Source: WGMI01 sp041739275 (GTDB lineage Bacteria; Bacteroidota; Bacteroidia; Flavobacteriales; Schleiferiaceae). From it: a DNA stretch of 64,000 bases. The translations under genes and the position numbers were made by a program. The notes below the pieces were generated by a model. It had not been told where the DNA came from. It was given only the letters and a program-made list of their open reading frames with translations, and made no database searches. This document shows, piece by piece, positions 1-8,988 of this stretch (positions are counted from its first letter, which is position 1; each line of letters starts with the position of its first letter). The stretch lies in contig JBGSOF010000052.1 in the NCBI GenBank assembly GCA_041739275.1, positions 1 to 64,000 on the forward strand, in the 5' to 3' direction.

Positions 1-158
1 TAAAGCCTCTCGACTCCGGGACCCGCAAGCGACGCCGAGTCGCACAACAGCCGCAACTTCCTTTTTAATATTCTGCGGCGGCGACCTCGGCCAAAGCGTA
101 CGCGGGTAGGACAAGAGAGCGCGACCGGTAGAAAAGATTCAAGGTTGGATCTCCGACA

Positions 159-180
159 GAGCCACGAGCCATCGTGGCTC
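159..180 (-). repeat. REP-like palindrome 1
   Basis: A perfect stem of 9 bp (GAGCCACGA / TCGTGGCTC) with a 4-base loop. On the minus strand the stem begins inside a GTAG tetranucleotide (CTAC at 180-183 on the plus strand). This matches the layout of REP elements mobilised by REP-associated tyrosine transposases: a short GTAG-type tag next to a GC-rich hairpin. Confidence 0.55.
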
Positions 181-248
181 TACTCTTTCTTTTGAGCAGC
201 AAAGAAAGAAGGCCTCCGCGACGTTTTAACACCAAGGGACACATGTAG

Positions 249-268
249 CCCCGCACGATTGTGCGGGG
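249..268 (+). repeat. REP-like palindrome 2
   Basis: A perfect 8-bp stem (CCCCGCAC / GTGCGGGG) with loop GATT, directly preceded on the plus strand by GTAG (245-248). It has the same layout as the elements at 159-180 and 339-356, in the opposite orientation. Confidence 0.55.
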
Positions 269-338
269 TGAACATCAAGGTCGTAGAGAGGGAATGAACA
301 GCGAAGGCCTATATCCACTCCTACCTTTAAATCGCACC

Positions 339-356
339 GCCGCGATGCATCGCGGC
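339..356 (-). repeat. REP-like palindrome 3
   Basis: The 18-base sequence GCCGCGATGCATCGCGGC is a perfect palindrome. One base away lies CTAC (358-361), so on the minus strand it reads GTAG, T, palindrome. Palindromes with a CGATGCATCG core are common dispersed intergenic repeats in bacteria; membership of this exact family is my inference. Confidence 0.55.
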
Positions 357-792
357 ACTACACAATGCTCATCGACGAAGCCGGAAAACATCGATTTCAA
401 GACTTATGTAAACAAAAATCGGACTAGAAAAGAGATCAGTGCATTTCATTCATTCTGTCTCCAGTGTCATCTAAATGTTTGCAAGAAAACCAAGTCACTT
501 CCCCAGAAATACTCTGTGACCCCAAAAACACATGGGTTCTCGACCTGAGATTTTGTCTCATAATGAGCTAACCAATCTGTGTTAAATCTTCATTAATTCT
601 ACATATTAAGTTTACAATCAATTAACCTTATTAAGAGTGTAACGATCGGCCTTCGGTTCTGTAAAGCCTTATGCATCAGAGCCGTTTTGGTTTCAAAAAT
701 CTGTCTACCTTCGAAACTTCGAAAAAGGGATTTATCGACTGACTATGTGATGCTTGCATTGCGTGGACAGACTTGCTTTCCGACGGAATAAA

Positions 793-3700
793 ATGCAGAG
801 AACGAGACGATTTGGACTCGCCTTGCTCGCACTCCTTTTTTGTTGGGGAGTTCGTCTGTCAGCCTGTGTCCCGGTTGTAAGCCTAGGAACGCAAATTTTT
901 ATTTGTCAGGGATCTTCGGTCACCCTGAGCGCGAGCAATCCGAACAGCACCTATTTGTGGCAAAACGGCAGCACATCTCCCACCTACACCGCATCAAACA
1001 CCGGTTTGGTGTACGTCACCGTCACCAATGCCTGCGGCTCGACCACCGATTCAGTACAGGTTACTGTGTTGCCCGCCCCCAATGCCTCACTCGGACCGGA
1101 TACATTTCTCTGTCCCGGACAAAGCATCGGCCTGAGCGTTGGCGCTCAAGCTGGAGTCACCACGCTTTGGAGTACGGGCTCTTCGGCCTTGAGCACAAGC
1201 ATTTCCGCAGCCGGAACCTATTGGGTTCAACGTTCGAACAGCTGCGGAATCAGCCGAGATACCATCGAAGTGCTCGGCTTGAGCGCTCCTTCAATCTCCT
1301 TGCCGAACGAGTCGTGGCTTTGCGCGGGAGCGGGGCTTGTGTTGTCCGTTTCTGTCGGGCCTTACGACAATGTGCTCTGGAGTACAGGAGAAAGTTCGGC
1401 CTCCATTTCCGTTTTAGATACAGGCATCTACAGCGTGGTTGTGAGCAATCCGTGCGGGAGTTCCACGGCTTCAACCTTCGTGCGCCGCTTGCCGAACCCC
1501 TCCAATCTCTTGCCCGAGGTGGCCTATTTGTGTCAGAACGGTTTCGGAACCATCGATCCGGGCTTGCCCCCCGGCAGCTATCTCTGGAGCACCGGCAGTA
1601 CTTCCTCAAGCATCAATGTGCAGCAGAGCGGCAGCGTTTGGCTTTCTTATTCAGGACCTTGCGGTTCATATTCCGATACCGTGGAGGTGATCGTAGAACC
1701 GATAATATCCGTCGACTTAGGCCCCGATGTAGCGAGCTGCGACAGCGCACTGCTCTGGGTTTCAAATATTCCCGGTCTCCAGTACACTTGGAACAACGGC
1801 AATACGAGCGATAGTGTATACATACATCAAACAGGAACTTATTGGGTAACCTACAGTTCAAACTGCTCTTCGGGTACCGATACCATCGAGTTCATCCGCA
1901 CAATTGCGCCTTCACTGCCCGCGATAGACACCTTGTATCGGTGTGCGGGCTCTGCACTAAATTTTTCAATCCCGGCTCAACCGGGAACCACCGTGAGTTG
2001 GAGCGACCCCGCTCTGACGGGCACCAACGTTGCCTTTGTACAAGATGGAATCTACACGGCTACAGCCACAAACGACTGTGGCAGCATTTCAATGACATAC
2101 CCGGTGGTGAGCAGTGGCCCGCCGAACGCAGACTTGGGGCTCGACACTGTGCTTTGCGAACGAATCTGGATCAAACCCGCACAGAGCAATTACAACCAAA
2201 TTATCTGGAGCACAGGCTCGACCGCCGACAGCATCAAGGTCTTGAACGGCACATTTTGGGTGAGCGTCACCAACGGCTGTGGTACAGATGTCGACACCGT
2301 GAGCTTCACTACGAGCATTCCCCCCGCCATCACCTTGCCCGATACGATTGAATCGTGCCAAGGACAAGCGATTCCGTTGAGCGTGCCTTTTCGACCCTTC
2401 GCTTCGTATTTGTGGAGCAACGGATCTACTTCGAACCAGACGGTCTTTAACGCTTTGGGGGCTCACTGGGTGCAAGTTTCTTCGGTCTGCGACACCCTGT
2501 CAGACACTGTGTATATCGTCCCCGTTTCGCCCTATCCCATTCCCAATCTATCTGCGAATTATTCCTTGTGTCCCGGAGATACGTTCTTCATAGAACTCGA
2601 CAGCCTTATTCCAAATTCTGATGCGAGCTGGAGCAATGGCATCACCGGCCGGAGATTTTGGACCGCTCTGCCGGGCACCTTCATTCTAAGCCTTACAAAT
2701 AGCTGCGGCACAGTGACCGACACTTTTACTGTGGCCCCGGGCATTCCCCCGATGGACGTGGTGGCCGACAGCGTTTTTGTTTGCTTGGGGCAATCTGCCG
2801 TGGTTTCGGTGGCCGGCAGCACCGCCGATTCCGTTCACTGGTTCGACGGGAGTTCGGGAATTCAGAATACGGTGAGCAGTAGTGGTTGGCATCGAGTTAG
2901 TTTATTCAACGCCTGTGGTTCTTTGGTCGACAGTTTTTACGTGGTCGCGGAACAAGCCTTGCCGAATTTCGATTTAGGTGGTCCGGTGGCCGCTTGCGGA
3001 GGATCGGTCGTCCTGACAACGGGTTTGGGTGGTACGGTGAATCACCTTTGGTCGAACGGACAAACCTCGGGCAGTTTACTGGCCACCGCCTCGGGGACCT
3101 ATTGGGTTCAGGTGAGTAACTTCTGTCAAACATCCTACGACACGGTGCATGTCGATCTACTTCAGTTTCCGGTAACCAACATACCCCCGGTTCTCGTTTT
3201 TTGCAATGGAAGTACCCTTAACATTGACGTTACTCAAACATTGAGCGCCTATTTGTGGAGCGACGGAAACACGAGCGGAGTCGGTTCGTTTACTTCGGCA
3301 GGCAGCTACTGGGTTCAGATTACCAACCTTTGCGGAACGCTTGTGGACAGCTTCGACCTGCAATTCTACGACCCGGTTTCGGTCGATTTGGGCTCCGACC
3401 AAATTCTTTGTCTGGGAGACACCTTGGTGCTCGATGCGGGCGACGGAAATCTAAGCCAGTTGTGGAATACAGGAGCCACGGGAAGATTTCTCGAAGTCTT
3501 TGCTCCCGGCAACTATTCCGTGACCATTCAAGGCTTTTGCAATGCAGCCACAGATTCGATTGATGTGGACTTCCTCGGCGATCCTGTCTTTAGCTTGGGA
3601 TCGGCCCTTCCCGTCTGCGCAGGCGGTGAACCTGTAACCATTTTCGGACCTCCCGGCATGTCGAGCTACGAGTGGAGTACCGGCACGACAACACAGCAAG

Positions 3701-4485
3701 AATCGATCAATCAACCGGGTACGTATTGGCTCAGAGTGGGAAATGGGTGCTATTTCTGGGTAGACACCATCTCGGTCGTCCCCGACAGTGCGGTTCCTAT
3801 AGATTTTGGGGGGGATACCCTTCTTTGCCAAGGCGAAACTTTGACTCTCGATGCGGGGGCCGATGTTTACTGGTCGAACGGCGGATATGGAAGAAGCCTT
3901 CAAATTGGGTCTTCGGGCACGTACCGATGCTGGATATCCAACACTTGCGGGACTTATGGAGACACCATTCGCGTCGATTACGTCGCTCCGCTTGAGGAAC
4001 TGCTTCTGAGCGGAGATGCGTGTCGCGACTCGGTTCTTTTCGTCGAAATCCCTGCTGAAGGCGACTCCTTGGTTTGGTTCGACGGGGTTCGCAGCAATGA
4101 GCGGACTTTTATGGCTCCCGGCATTTACGAATTCACGCGGTACAATGCCTGTGGAGGAAGCCCCGGTCGGTTCGAGGCAAAATTCGTAGACTGCGATTGC
4201 CAACTATTTGTACCGGAAAGCTTTACCCCAAATTCTGACGGGGTAAACGAGCAGTTCAACATAGGACATAGCTGTACTCTGAAAGAATTCGAGTTTTTGA
4301 TTTTTGACCGACATGGAGGCCTGCTGTACCGCACCGTCGACCCGAATTTTGAGTGGAACGGTGAAGTGGATGGCACTCAGGTTCCGCTCGGTTTGTATCA
4401 TTGGGTCGCGAACTACCGCTACAGCCGAAATGGAATCGATCCAAGCTTCCGCAGCCAGCGCGGTTCGCTGATTCTCATCAGATGA
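793..4485 (+). CDS. Giant repeat surface protein with type IX secretion C-terminal domain
   Basis: A 1230-residue secreted protein. The start is the ATG at 793, giving a signal peptide (MQRTRRFGLALLALLFCWG...); an upstream TTG at 754 would only add a charged tail. After the signal come 16 tandem repeats of about 65-72 residues. Each carries an early Cys (pattern C-x-G), a central WS(T/N)G(S/N) motif, a GTYWV-like strand and a late (A/S)CG with a DT/DS, consistent with Ig/PKD-like beta domains closed by a disulfide. Residues 1134-1230 form a gliding-motility-associated (CHU_C, type B) sorting domain: FTPNSDGVN, FDRHGG and PLGLYHW. The protein is probably exported by the type IX system and acts as an adhesin or cell-surface polymer; its ligand cannot be told from sequence. 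The stop overlaps the thiL start (ATGA). Confidence 0.88.
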   Translation: MQRTRRFGLALLALLFCWGVRLSACVPVVSLGTQIFICQGSSVTLSASNPNSTYLWQNGSTSPTYTASNTGLVYVTVTNACGSTTDSVQVTVLPAPNASLGPDTFLCPGQSIGLSVGAQAGVTTLWSTGSSALSTSISAAGTYWVQRSNSCGISRDTIEVLGLSAPSISLPNESWLCAGAGLVLSVSVGPYDNVLWSTGESSASISVLDTGIYSVVVSNPCGSSTASTFVRRLPNPSNLLPEVAYLCQNGFGTIDPGLPPGSYLWSTGSTSSSINVQQSGSVWLSYSGPCGSYSDTVEVIVEPIISVDLGPDVASCDSALLWVSNIPGLQYTWNNGNTSDSVYIHQTGTYWVTYSSNCSSGTDTIEFIRTIAPSLPAIDTLYRCAGSALNFSIPAQPGTTVSWSDPALTGTNVAFVQDGIYTATATNDCGSISMTYPVVSSGPPNADLGLDTVLCERIWIKPAQSNYNQIIWSTGSTADSIKVLNGTFWVSVTNGCGTDVDTVSFTTSIPPAITLPDTIESCQGQAIPLSVPFRPFASYLWSNGSTSNQTVFNALGAHWVQVSSVCDTLSDTVYIVPVSPYPIPNLSANYSLCPGDTFFIELDSLIPNSDASWSNGITGRRFWTALPGTFILSLTNSCGTVTDTFTVAPGIPPMDVVADSVFVCLGQSAVVSVAGSTADSVHWFDGSSGIQNTVSSSGWHRVSLFNACGSLVDSFYVVAEQALPNFDLGGPVAACGGSVVLTTGLGGTVNHLWSNGQTSGSLLATASGTYWVQVSNFCQTSYDTVHVDLLQFPVTNIPPVLVFCNGSTLNIDVTQTLSAYLWSDGNTSGVGSFTSAGSYWVQITNLCGTLVDSFDLQFYDPVSVDLGSDQILCLGDTLVLDAGDGNLSQLWNTGATGRFLEVFAPGNYSVTIQGFCNAATDSIDVDFLGDPVFSLGSALPVCAGGEPVTIFGPPGMSSYEWSTGTTTQQESINQPGTYWLRVGNGCYFWVDTISVVPDSAVPIDFGGDTLLCQGETLTLDAGADVYWSNGGYGRSLQIGSSGTYRCWISNTCGTYGDTIRVDYVAPLEELLLSGDACRDSVLFVEIPAEGDSLVWFDGVRSNERTFMAPGIYEFTRYNACGGSPGRFEAKFVDCDCQLFVPESFTPNSDGVNEQFNIGHSCTLKEFEFLIFDRHGGLLYRTVDPNFEWNGEVDGTQVPLGLYHWVANYRYSRNGIDPSFRSQRGSLILIR

Positions 4486-5534
4486 AGAACCCCGCGATAA
4501 CCCCTTTGTCCAATCTGGGCGAGTTTGGTTTAATTGAACGAATTGCGCCTCTGTTCGGACCTCATCGAATAGAGACCGTGCTCGGCATCGGAGACGATGC
4601 AGCTATTCTCGAGACCGAAGGCGAAATGCTGGTCAGCACAGACATTCTGGTCGAAGGCGTGCATTTCGACCTCAGCTATACCCCCCTGCAACATTTGGGG
4701 TATAAATCGGCCGTTGTCAACTTTTCAGACATCGCGGCAATGGGGGCAGAACCCCGCCAACTTTTGATATCCATAGCCCTTTCGAATCGCTTCGGCCTCG
4801 AGGCATTTGACGCCTTTTTTGAGGGAGTTGCGCGCGCCTGCGACCATTATTCGGTCGATCTGGTCGGGGGCGATACCAGCAGCAGTGTTTCGGGATTGAT
4901 GATCAATGGGACGGCGATCGGGAGCTGTGCTCCGGGCAAAGCGATTCGCCGTTCCGGAGCAAAACCAAATCAACTCTTGGTGGTCAGCGGCGATCTAGGC
5001 GGCGCATTTATGGGCTTGCAGGTTCTGGAACGCGAGAAAGCCGCTTTTGGAGGCTCCGAAGGACAGCAACCTCAGCTTGAACCTTATGCCTACTGCATCG
5101 GCCGTTTGCTCAAACCCGAGGCGCGCGTGGATGTCGTTGAATGGCTGCGTGAAAAAGAGATTGTCCCTTCGGCCATGATCGATGTTTCCGACGGTCTGAG
5201 CAGCGAACTGATCCACATCTGCCGCTCCAGTGGCGTGGGATGCCGGGTCTACGAAGAGCGCTTACCCATTGCCGAAGAAGTCTTTACGGCCTGCGAAGAA
5301 TTTAACTTAAACGCCCCGACGGTGGCGCTCAACGGTGGCGAAGACTACGAATTGCTCTTTTCGGTGGATGCGCTTCATTACGATTTGTTAAAAACCAGTC
5401 CGCTGCTGTCGATTATTGGAGAAACGACGCCTGTTGAAGAAGGCATGTTCCTCATCACCACCGCAAAAGAAATGGTGGCACTCAGGGCACAAGGCTGGAA
5501 TGCCTTACTCGATTCAGAACGCTCGAACTCTTAG
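4482..5534 (+). CDS. thiL: Thiamine-monophosphate kinase
   Basis: 350 residues. ThiL phosphorylates thiamine monophosphate to thiamine diphosphate, the last step of coenzyme B1 synthesis, in the cytoplasm. The N-terminal GIGDDAAI motif (residues 35-42), then VGGDTSSS near residue 130 and the C-terminal NGGEDYELLF motif are the ATP/Mg and substrate loops of the family. Length is usual. The chosen ATG at 4482 overlaps the adhesin stop as ATGA; the frame is open further upstream but that part is a shadow of the adhesin. No other thiamine genes lie nearby and I saw no TPP riboswitch. Confidence 0.93.
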   Translation: MKNPAITPLSNLGEFGLIERIAPLFGPHRIETVLGIGDDAAILETEGEMLVSTDILVEGVHFDLSYTPLQHLGYKSAVVNFSDIAAMGAEPRQLLISIALSNRFGLEAFDAFFEGVARACDHYSVDLVGGDTSSSVSGLMINGTAIGSCAPGKAIRRSGAKPNQLLVVSGDLGGAFMGLQVLEREKAAFGGSEGQQPQLEPYAYCIGRLLKPEARVDVVEWLREKEIVPSAMIDVSDGLSSELIHICRSSGVGCRVYEERLPIAEEVFTACEEFNLNAPTVALNGGEDYELLFSVDALHYDLLKTSPLLSIIGETTPVEEGMFLITTAKEMVALRAQGWNALLDSERSNS

Positions 5535-5557
5535 TTCAATTCTTGGGTTCTTTTGAG

Positions 5558-6136
5558 ATGAAAACTTTGCAAATAGCTTTGATTTCGGGAGCGCATCGCA
5601 GCAGGAGTCAATCGGCCTTGGTTGCGCGCTATCTCTCTGAGTTCATCCTCGCTCAAGACGAAGTGAAGGCTTTGAACTGGATCGACGCCTCCGACCCGCG
5701 GATTCCGATGTACGAAGACCACGGACGCTTGACCGTCGAACAAGCGGCACACATAGACTCGGTAGGCGACTTACTGAGCCAATCGGACGCCATTGTCTTG
5801 GTGAGCCCCGAATACAACGGAGGGATGGCCGGTTCGTTGAAAAACTTGCTCGATTTCTACCGAAGAGAATACGAGCGAAAACCCATGGGCTTGGTTTCGG
5901 TGAGTTCAGGTTCGATGGGCGGGATCAACGCACTGCATCAAATGATCGATTTTGCGAGCTATGTCGGTGCGTACATCTCGAATAAAAGACTCATGGTCAG
6001 CGAGGTTGACAAAGCATTCGACCCAACAGGAGCTATGGTTTCCGAACGCCTCGAACGAAATGCGCGCGCGTTTGTGTCGGATTTGATTTGGCTGAGTCGA
6101 GCCGTGAGCACGCAAAAGGCAATGGATTCTCAGTGA
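5558..6136 (+). CDS. NADPH-dependent FMN reductase family protein
   Basis: 192 residues of flavodoxin-like fold. The start of the protein (SGAHRSRSQSALVARYL) is the FMN phosphate loop, and SPEYNGGMAGSLKNLLD is the family signature covering the flavin ring and dimer contact. Members reduce FMN, quinones, azo dyes or chromate with NAD(P)H; which substrate applies here is unknown. ATG 5558 is preferred over a TTG at 5543. It follows thiL by 23 bases and may share its transcript. The 3' end faces the convergent hydrolase gene. Confidence 0.82.
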   Translation: MKTLQIALISGAHRSRSQSALVARYLSEFILAQDEVKALNWIDASDPRIPMYEDHGRLTVEQAAHIDSVGDLLSQSDAIVLVSPEYNGGMAGSLKNLLDFYRREYERKPMGLVSVSSGSMGGINALHQMIDFASYVGAYISNKRLMVSEVDKAFDPTGAMVSERLERNARAFVSDLIWLSRAVSTQKAMDSQ

Positions 6137-6170
6137 GCTTTTTGAGCCGGCACTTTCAAAAAAGCCTGTT

Positions 6171-6905
6171 TCATTTCAACATTTCCAGAAAAACCTCAAG
6201 GCTCTCTTCAGGAGCTTCGAGCATCGACATATGGCCTGTGGGGAGCTCAGCCACCGGGCAACCAAAGGCGCCCATCCGATGGCGGTCTTCGCTTGAAATA
6301 ACCGGGTCGTTCGCCCCTTGAATAAAGCGAATCAATCGCTTGTTTTCTAGAACCAAATCGCCACGATCAGGTCGCGCGAGCATTCCGGACAAACTCGACA
6401 CAATGCCTTCGGTGGAGGCCTTTTTACCCCATTCGACGGCGCGATTGACCATTTCCGGACTCGAATTTGCGAATTCAGTGTCAAAAAGCGCTTTAACGGT
6501 CTGTGCCACATAGGTTTCTTTATGGCTCTTGGCCGCATCTATCGACCTCAGTCTGTGCGCTCGCCGTTCAGACCCATCTGCAAACGGGCTCGAATTCACC
6601 AAAGACAGCGACTCCACTCGCTCGGGCGAACGAGCCAAGGCGGCCAATCCGACATACCCCCCCATGCTGTGTCCCACCCAATGCGCCCTGGAATCGCCAT
6701 ATTCGAGATGGTACTGCTGCAAAACCCAATCGGCCAAGGAATCCATCTCGTGGCCGTTCTGCAACACTTCTCTGCCGCAATGCCCGGGAAGAGACGGACA
6801 AAAAATCTCAAAACGAGTTTCGAGCTTGGATATCCAATATTCCCAAATCGCAGGGCATCCGAGAAAACCGTGAAGCAGAACCAATTTTTCTCGTTGAATG
6901 CTCAT
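6171..6905 (-). CDS. Alpha/beta hydrolase (MenH-like fold)
   Basis: 244 residues. The oxyanion region LLHGFLG follows the first strand, the nucleophile elbow GHSMGG places the catalytic Ser at residue 80, a QGANDPV strand supplies the likely Asp, and PTGHMSMLE supplies the His. The lid is short, as in MenH (SHCHC synthase of menaquinone synthesis) and related small esterases, but no other men genes are here, so the substrate is open. The start ATG at 6905 overlaps the stop of the upstream DUF616 gene as ATGA, which rules out the longer in-frame extension. Confidence 0.78.
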   Translation of the reverse strand: MSIQREKLVLLHGFLGCPAIWEYWISKLETRFEIFCPSLPGHCGREVLQNGHEMDSLADWVLQQYHLEYGDSRAHWVGHSMGGYVGLAALARSPERVESLSLVNSSPFADGSERRAHRLRSIDAAKSHKETYVAQTVKALFDTEFANSSPEMVNRAVEWGKKASTEGIVSSLSGMLARPDRGDLVLENKRLIRFIQGANDPVISSEDRHRMGAFGCPVAELPTGHMSMLEAPEESLEVFLEMLK

Positions 6906-7570
6906 GTCGTTCGATGCGGATTTACCTTGACAAAAGGAGGGGCCAGACGATCTGAATTTAAAATTCCGGGGGTGATTTCGGCCGAGTTCAAAGCGTGAAC
7001 CAAGCTGATCTGATCTCGTTCGCTGCCGTTTGAATACAAATCCCACCAAATCTCGTTAAAGCGAATCACTTGAGGATCTCGATTGCGCCGAGCGATCAAA
7101 CCGCCGTTCAACAATCCGGCTCGTTCGGGATGCCCTTCTGCGCGCAGCCTTTGAACCGTTCGATCGATTTGAACCTTGCTGTCCTTGCCTTCTCGTAGGC
7201 ACCACTCAGCTTCTCGATAGGCACAATCGCGCTCTGAATGCCGCGTGAAGACGATCGGATTCAACTCGAGGGCAAAGCAGAGCTCGTCGACGAGATCCAA
7301 ACTCAAAAACTGAATATTGGCATCGTGCCAAATTGAAATATCCGCATCGGGCAAATAGCGATGAGGACGGATTTTAATATCTCGGGTACTCCTCCTCGGG
7401 TCTGCGAGAAAATCGACAAACGCGACCCTCCGATAGGGAGAAACCTGCACAGATTCATCACAAAAACAAACCCAGTCGAGGTTCTTTCGACTGGGCTGTT
7501 CGCAGAGGTGATCGCGTCCACCGAGGAGCGCGGAAATCAAAACGACCCTTTCAGAATTCGCGAAACTCAC
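6902..7570 (-). CDS. DUF616 (TOD1/MUCI70-like) putative glycosyltransferase
   Basis: 222 residues. An N-terminal beta-alpha opening (RVVLISALLGG), an FxDxxxDPRRSTRDIKIRPH region, then SIWHDANIQ, the His/Arg-rich HSERDCAYREAEW and the GLLNGGLIARRN block resemble the DUF616 family, related to glycosyltransferases that recognise cell-surface sugars. The acceptor is unknown. The only start available is GTG at 7570. The gene lies 13 bases after the preceding secreted-protein gene and is coupled to the downstream hydrolase, so the three genes are likely one transcript. Confidence 0.68.
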   Translation of the reverse strand: MSFANSERVVLISALLGGRDHLCEQPSRKNLDWVCFCDESVQVSPYRRVAFVDFLADPRRSTRDIKIRPHRYLPDADISIWHDANIQFLSLDLVDELCFALELNPIVFTRHSERDCAYREAEWCLREGKDSKVQIDRTVQRLRAEGHPERAGLLNGGLIARRNRDPQVIRFNEIWWDLYSNGSERDQISLVHALNSAEITPGILNSDRLAPPFVKVNPHRTT

Positions 7571-7583
7571 GAATTCGAGGGGT

Positions 7584-8741
7584 TCAGTCGGTCATGATGG
7601 TCAGCCCCAAGGTTGGAGTAAAGGCTTGATTCACAAAAGGACTTCCCGCGTAATAATTCCAATGCAGTCTGAATTTCGAATGAAGGGCGAATCCAACGCT
7701 CAGCTGGTTCAACACAAAGGCATCGGCATCGGCCTTGCCCAAATTATCGTAAAAAGCGGCATTTCCGCCAAAAACTCCGAATCGATTGCTCGCAAAAAAG
7801 CTCAAACCCGGTACCATATCCGCGTAAAAAAAGGTGGCTCCGAGCGCCGCTTCGTGCATGAGACCCACCTCTTGACGGTCGGCGCCGATCACAGGCATGT
7901 CGAGACCGAATCGGCCGATGCCTTCGAGCCGAGCATTCAAACGACCGTGATTGGCGCAATAACTCGCGAGCGGATAAGAGATCTGCCCTGTGAGGTTGGC
8001 TCCGGCTGAAGAAAGTCGATGAATCGCATCTTGGCGCGCCACCACCTGTCCGTCGTTTTTGAGCGCCTGATTCGGATTGCGTTCGCTGTTCATGGTCGAA
8101 AGCGCTGTCCCTACGCTGATTCTCAACGGGCCCGAATAGACCGTGTAGGCTTCAATTCCCACAGAATACTGCTCGGTGGACGGGTTGTATGAGAGAAAAG
8201 CAGATTTCAAGAAACGGTGCGGGTCTCCAAGGCGCTGCCCGAGGTAGAACAACTCGGTGTGCGTCGTCTTGGAAGCGGGGAGCCAGGCGAGCTTTCCACA
8301 CGCAATATGCCGATAGCGAAACTCCTCTGCAATGGCATCAATGCGCTCGAGTTGATCGAGTTTGCGCAGGTGCTCAGTTTCGAGATCCAGCAGCTGATGA
8401 CGAAGTGCGTTGACGGCTTCGGTTCCTTTGTCGGAATCTTCGAAATCCATGAGCAATTCACTTTTTGCCGCCAGATAATTGTTAATCAACTTATTGCGGG
8501 TTGTGTCGGCCATCATGTACAATCGGGTGTACACCTGCAAATCGAAATTCGATTCCGGGCTTTCGTCTTCGTTGAGTTGAATGCTCGGAATGCTCGATAG
8601 CTTTTGAAGCGCGTGAATGGCTTCGTCGTCGGTGGGGTAGGGCGTATTGCCTGTTTGTGCTCGACTTCCGATATGGAACGGCTGCACTTGAGCATTCAGC
8701 CCCCAACAACCCAAGAGGAAGAGTAAGATTGGAGATTTCAT
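7584..8741 (-). CDS. Secreted protein with helical N-terminus and barrel-like C-terminus, unknown function
   Basis: 385 residues. A signal peptide (MKSPILLFLLGCWGLNAQ) is followed by about 110 residues rich in Leu, Glu and Arg (LLDLETEHLRKLDQLERID) likely to form a coiled helix. The second half (from about 170) has alternating aromatic/hydrophobic patches ending in a hydrophobic-rich strand, as in Bacteroidota outer-membrane proteins. I do not recognise the family. A type B/A sorting domain is absent, so location in the outer membrane is an inference. It heads a three-gene minus-strand group. Confidence 0.7.
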   Translation of the reverse strand: MKSPILLFLLGCWGLNAQVQPFHIGSRAQTGNTPYPTDDEAIHALQKLSSIPSIQLNEDESPESNFDLQVYTRLYMMADTTRNKLINNYLAAKSELLMDFEDSDKGTEAVNALRHQLLDLETEHLRKLDQLERIDAIAEEFRYRHIACGKLAWLPASKTTHTELFYLGQRLGDPHRFLKSAFLSYNPSTEQYSVGIEAYTVYSGPLRISVGTALSTMNSERNPNQALKNDGQVVARQDAIHRLSSAGANLTGQISYPLASYCANHGRLNARLEGIGRFGLDMPVIGADRQEVGLMHEAALGATFFYADMVPGLSFFASNRFGVFGGNAAFYDNLGKADADAFVLNQLSVGFALHSKFRLHWNYYAGSPFVNQAFTPTLGLTIMTD

Positions 8742-8763
8742 GATTGTGTTGGTTTGGTTACCA

Positions 8764-8771
8764 CAAATCTA
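8764..8771 (-). promoter_or_regulatory. Candidate sigma-ABfr type -7 element
   Basis: The minus strand reads TAGATTTG, a full match to the Bacteroidota TAnnTTTG box, about 22 bases before the ATG at 8741 in otherwise AT-rich DNA. TTG triplets lie 13 and 23 bases upstream rather than at the ideal 19-21, so the -33 part is doubtful. Confidence 0.4.
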
Positions 8772-8988
8772 TACTATATTCTTACAATGTTTTACAATTT
8801 TTTGAATTTTGTGTACAGATAATTCTTTCCAAATGTCTAAATACAAGATCAATTAATTGATTCACAGCAATATATTTAATTCCATTGAATTCACAAATCT
8901 GCGAATTCATGTAGTATTAAAACTAATCCAATTGCTTTTCAGGAAGGCATGTCTCGCCTTTCACTCACTCGCCGATGCTCGAAAGAAC

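Larger units (their letters stand above)
1..792. other. Non-coding stretch with palindromic repeats
   Basis: I see no convincing gene here. Two short open frames (minus 65-256, plus 261-548) have no recognisable domain and codon use unlike the neighbouring genes. The first 360 bases hold three separate perfect stem-loops (listed individually). From about 540 to 750 the DNA becomes AT-rich and probably contains the promoter of the adhesin gene at 793, although I found no full TAnnTTTG match there. Confidence 0.6.

Noticed and set aside
261..548. A 95-codon open frame near the left edge
   Set aside because: It runs through two REP-like palindromes, has no domain and atypical codon use.
4400..4482. 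A TPP riboswitch before thiL
   Set aside because: thiL starts inside the adhesin stop codon, and no THI-box-like sequence is seen there.
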